Program-made: the position numbers and the translations under genes | In this document: one piece after another, positions 23,847 through 26,134 of the stretch | Layout: each line of letters begins with the position of its first letter | Numbering within the stretch: position 1 is the first letter of the stretch | The notes under the pieces: model-generated | The model's database searches: none | Seen by the model: the letters and a program-made list of their open reading frames with translations, nothing else | What the model was told of the DNA's origin: nothing | Assembly (NCBI GenBank): GCA_963643035.1 | Contig: CAVIKO010000030.1 | Span: 1-26,134 of the forward strand | DNA length: 26,134 bases | Reading direction: 5' to 3' | Source of the DNA: UMGS1696 sp963643035 | Lineage (GTDB): Bacteria > Bacillota > Clostridia > Oscillospirales > CAG-272

Positions 23847-24169
23847 GATTATTTGTGCCATTCCAACGTAGAAAAAATGTATATCCCATCTATAAGCCGT
23901 TTATCACTTCCGGAATTGCAATGGATCTGATGAATGATACATATGCACATACGGATGCGGGAAAAACGTACGCTCACTGCGCAATGGGAATTGCTTCTCT
24001 GACAGGTACGCTGCCGTTACAGAGCAGGAATTTCAACCCTGAACAGTATGCTACACGGGCAGATCTTGCAAGCAGTATTGCCGGCTTGAAACAACAGCTA
24101 TTTGAAGTGTTGCAAGGAAAGCCTGATGGCTTCAAGGATATTGGAACTGCACAGATGCATTGGTCTTGA
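23840..24169 (+). pseudogene. Remnant of an S-layer-homology (SLH) domain protein
   Basis: A 109-codon open frame without a ribosome binding site; its first codons coincide with the promoter of the divergent operon, so it is unlikely to be a working gene. Residues 43-84 (KTYAHCAMGIASLTGTLPLQ then NFNPEQYATRADLASSIAGL) follow the SLH pattern of an aliphatic helix, a glycine turn, a F-x-P step and a TRA/DLA helix. GFKDIGTAQMHWS near the end resembles the start of a further repeat (FxDI). SLH repeats fix proteins to the cell wall. The N-terminal part is lost. It could also be the 3' end of a gene cut off by rearrangement. Confidence 0.4.
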
Positions 24170-24181
24170 TTCATCCTCCCC

Positions 24182-24244
24182 ATGTAAAAAATCCCGGGAT
24201 ACTCTTGTATCCACCGGGATTTTTTGCTATAATAGAGTTAAAGC
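24182..24244 (+). repeat. Terminator-promoter unit, left copy at the scaffold gap
   Basis: These 63 bases repeat at 24278-24338 with only a two-base difference (AATAGAGTTAAAGC here, AATAGTTAAAGC there). The unit is a hairpin (AAAAAATCCCGG with CCGGGATTTTTT, plus an inner GATAC/GTATC pair) followed by TGCTATAAT. It ends exactly at the N-run, so it is probably the duplicated end of an overlapping contig. Confidence 0.75.
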
Positions 24245-24277
24245 NNNNNNNNNNNNNNNNNNNNNNNNNNNNNNNNN
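24245..24277. other. Scaffold gap (33 N) between near-identical flanks
   Basis: Both sides carry the same sequence of about 61 bases. Either the contigs overlap and the gap is an artefact, or two real tandem copies broke the assembly. Confidence 0.85.
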
Positions 24278-24322
24278 ATGTAAAAAATCCCGGGATACTC
24301 TTGTATCCACCGGGATTTTTTG
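24278..24322. terminator. Symmetrical terminator in front of the GH16 gene
   Basis: AAAAAATCCCGG and CCGGGATTTTTT form a 12-bp stem, with GATAC and GTATC able to extend pairing inside. Both strands end in a run of T's, so it can stop transcription from either side. Confidence 0.85.
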
Positions 24323-24329
24323 CTATAAT
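24301..24329 (+). promoter_or_regulatory. Promoter of the GH16 gene, overlapping the hairpin
   Basis: TTGTAT (24301-24306) and TATAAT (24324-24329) are 17 bases apart, with TGC before the -10. The -35 lies inside the hairpin sequence. The leader is about 28 bases. Confidence 0.65.
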
Positions 24330-24362
24330 AGTTAAAGCATTCCAATCACAAAGGAGAATCCT

Positions 24363-25361
24363 GTGCGAACCCACAAAAAAATCACTGCGGTCGTTCTGCT
24401 GCTGCTTCTTGCGTTGTCCGGTTGTAAAAAAGGAGGAATCCAGACGAAGACAATGACCCCGGAGGAGCGGGCGGCGGCTCACGCGGAAGCAGAAGCGAAA
24501 AAAGCGGAGTCGGAATCGGAATCCAAACGGCTCGAGGCGGAATCTAAACGCGCGGAGCAGGAGTCCATCCGTCTCGAAAAAGAGGCGGCAGAAGCAAAAA
24601 GGCAGGCGGAACGGGAAGAGGACGTCGCCATGGCGAAGGCGGATTTCGAAGAGAACCGCACTTTCCGTTTTGATGGCGTGGATTACGAGCTGACCTTCTA
24701 CGATTCCTTCAACGGTCACACGCTCGATCCCGACAAATGGGCATACTGTCCGGAATGGGAGCGCGATGACTGCATCTGGAAAAGCGATGGCGCGTATCTG
24801 GAGGACGGCAATCTGGTACTTGCAGTGACCGGAGACAAGATTCCGTACACGGCAGGCGCGATCCGAACCCGCGATATTTTTGAGCAGACTTACGGCTTTT
24901 ACGAGGTGCGCTGCAAGCTGCCGCAGGCAGAGGGAATGAACGGCGCGTTCTGGCTTATGTGCGACGGTGCCGGAGCGGAAAACGAATTTGGGGGCGGCGA
25001 TGGCTGTGAAATCGACATTCTGGAAGCCCCGCATCATGATTGGAACCAGATTCAGCACGCGCTCCACTTTGACGGCTACGGTGCCAAACACAAATCGGTC
25101 GCCAAGGAGCTGATTATCGACAACATCTACGACGATGCGTACCACACCTACACCCTTGTCTGGACCGATGAGGAGTACAGATTCTATGTAGACGGTGAAC
25201 AGACCTGGAAAATCGGCGGGATCTGGGTATGCAACGTACCGTGCTATCTCAAGCTCAGCGTATCCGTTGGCGGCTGGGCAGGAGAATTTGACCCGAATGC
25301 GACACCGGTGTCCGGTCTGACTGTGGATTATGTCAAGGTCGGACTTCCTACAGAATCTTGA
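24363..25361 (+). CDS. GH16 family beta-glucanase lipoprotein on a charged helical stalk
   Basis: A 332-residue surface endo-glucanase (laminarinase/lichenase type). The GTG start has AAGGAG six bases upstream. The lipoprotein signal ends in LALSGC (Cys21). Residues 32-98 are a Glu/Lys/Ala/Arg-rich stretch (SKRLEAESKRAEQESIRLEK) without proline or glycine after about 34, predicted to form one long helix or coiled coil. The GH16 domain runs from about 105: LTFYDSFNGHTLDPDKW, GAIRTRDIFEQTYGFYEVRCKLP, then the catalytic GCEIDILEAP with Glu216 (nucleophile), Asp218 and Glu221 (acid/base), and VDYVKV at the end. The exact beta-glucan or galactan substrate cannot be read by eye. The next gene starts 16 bases later. 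Confidence 0.92.
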   Translation: MRTHKKITAVVLLLLLALSGCKKGGIQTKTMTPEERAAAHAEAEAKKAESESESKRLEAESKRAEQESIRLEKEAAEAKRQAEREEDVAMAKADFEENRTFRFDGVDYELTFYDSFNGHTLDPDKWAYCPEWERDDCIWKSDGAYLEDGNLVLAVTGDKIPYTAGAIRTRDIFEQTYGFYEVRCKLPQAEGMNGAFWLMCDGAGAENEFGGGDGCEIDILEAPHHDWNQIQHALHFDGYGAKHKSVAKELIIDNIYDDAYHTYTLVWTDEEYRFYVDGEQTWKIGGIWVCNVPCYLKLSVSVGGWAGEFDPNATPVSGLTVDYVKVGLPTES

Positions 25362-25377
25362 ACTGGAGGAGTATCCT

Positions 25378-26134
25378 ATGGAAAGCTACAATACCGTAAA
25401 AATCACTTCCACCGCTGCCACCATCGCAGCCTTACTAGAGATTGAACCGCCTCGTCAATCGGAAAGCGCGTGTTCCCCTGTTCTGGACGCCGCCTCTCTC
25501 GCGTGGAACGGTGCGCGTGCCGATCGGGTCGTGATGTACAATCCGGACGCCGTCGCACTTTATCTCTATCAGAAATACACCGCCCTGTATGCGCCGCTTA
25601 TGGCTGTCTCTCCGCTGTGCGTGCCGATTCTCTCCGTCATGCCGTCCGTCACCCCGGTCTGCTTCGCGTCAATGTATACGGGAGTCATGCCAGAGGTACA
25701 CGGTATCCGCAAGTATGAAAAGCCGGTTCTGACGACGGACACGATCTTTGATGCGTGTATCCGAGCGGGGAAAAAGTGTGCCATCGTCTCTACGGAGGGA
25801 GACAGTATGTCCAAGATTTTCCTCGAAAGGGAGATGGATTACTTTATTTACCCGACCGTCGAGGAGGTCAACGAAAAGGCGTTTTCGATCCTTGCCGACA
25901 ATCCCTACGATTTACTCGCGATCTACAACAAGGATTACGACAGTACGATGCACAAGCACGGTCCGGAGAGCGCGGAAGCTCTATCCCATCTCGCCGCCAA
26001 CTGCCGCACATTTCGAGAGATCTACGACACGCTGCAGCGGTACAGCACAGGCGAACGGATCGCTCTCGCGTTTGCACCCGATCATGGCTGTCACGCCATC
26101 GACGGCGGCTGCGGCAGTCACGGGCTCGATATGG
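25378..26134 (+). CDS. Alkaline-phosphatase-superfamily hydrolase, 3' end outside the window
   Basis: The first 252 residues of a gene that runs off the right edge. ATG 25378 has GGAGGAG six bases upstream and lies 16 bases after the GH16 stop, so the two form an operon. SVMPSVTPVCFASMYTGVMPEVHGI (about residues 87-111) matches the metal and nucleophile region of type I phosphodiesterases / nucleotide pyrophosphatases, with a Thr or Ser as nucleophile. NKDYDSTMHKHGPES fits the D-x3-H-x-H-G metal motif, and ALAFAPDHGCHAIDGGCGSHG the DHG metal motif. There is no signal peptide. The substrate could be a phosphodiester, phosphonate or sulfate ester; cytoplasmic location makes a sugar-linked phosphate conceivable but unproven. 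Confidence 0.85.
   Translation, partial: MESYNTVKITSTAATIAALLEIEPPRQSESACSPVLDAASLAWNGARADRVVMYNPDAVALYLYQKYTALYAPLMAVSPLCVPILSVMPSVTPVCFASMYTGVMPEVHGIRKYEKPVLTTDTIFDACIRAGKKCAIVSTEGDSMSKIFLEREMDYFIYPTVEEVNEKAFSILADNPYDLLAIYNKDYDSTMHKHGPESAEALSHLAANCRTFREIYDTLQRYSTGERIALAFAPDHGCHAIDGGCGSHGLDM

Noticed and set aside
24102..24456. Open frames running through the 33-N gap
   Set aside because: They exist only because N's are read as unknown codons, and they translate a terminator twice.
1..26134. tRNA, rRNA, CRISPR array, prophage or toxin-antitoxin genes
   Set aside because: Nothing with cloverleaf signatures, regular spaced repeats or matching protein families was seen when reading the intergenic parts; this was by eye and not by a dedicated search.

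Overview
The window looks like a metagenome-assembled scaffold from a gut-type clostridial (Firmicutes) anaerobe. Signs are strong Shine-Dalgarno sites (AGGAG/GGAGG), near-consensus promoters with a 17-base spacer and often a TGC in front of the -10, several lipoprotein signal peptides, a BmrCD-like ABC pair, and cysteine-rich surface repeats of a clostridial kind. No rRNA or tRNA was recognised, so finer placement is inference. Three N-runs (4111-4120, 6431-6440, 24245-24277) mark scaffold joins. At two of them the flanking sequence is the same on both sides, so those contigs probably overlap.

Layout. 1-3.25 kb is more AT-rich and looks decayed: a zinc-ribbon/DUF805 membrane protein, a secreted protein of CxxC/His repeats fused to a C39-like peptidase (broken by one missing A), a gene start cut off after a few codons, and an IS200-type element whose transposase also has a one-base frameshift. 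3.3-8.1 kb (minus strand) carries a Na/phosphate symporter with a PhoU tail, a divergent CapA-like protein, and a TraX plus GNAT pair. 8.4-11.6 kb (plus strand) is a two-gene operon of a GH29 alpha-L-fucosidase and a large DUF4964/5127/4965/1793 protein. 11.6-17.7 kb (minus strand) holds a solute-binding lipoprotein, then an operon of a heterodimeric ABC exporter and a Pr6Pr-type membrane protein. 18.1-20.7 kb (minus strand) has a MATE exporter and an alpha/beta-hydrolase. 20.8-23.8 kb (minus strand) is a translationally coupled pair of solute-binding lipoproteins. The last part (plus strand) has an S-layer-homology remnant, a GH16 beta-glucanase lipoprotein on a charged stalk, and the start of an alkaline-phosphatase-superfamily gene that runs off the edge.

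How the genes fit together. The central theme is glycan capture and breakdown: fucosidase, a six-hairpin-type companion enzyme, GH16 endo-glucanase, a carbohydrate-esterase-like hydrolase and three related binding proteins. No ABC permease or sugar-specific regulator lies in the window, so the binding proteins are orphans here. The two exporters are general efflux functions. I see no CRISPR array, prophage or toxin-antitoxin system. The most unusual items are the 26-residue CCCH repeat array fused to a peptidase, a CapA homologue that has lost its metal-binding signatures, a family of intergenic repeats carrying promoter-like ends, and a promoter-to-hairpin stretch that may encode a small RNA.
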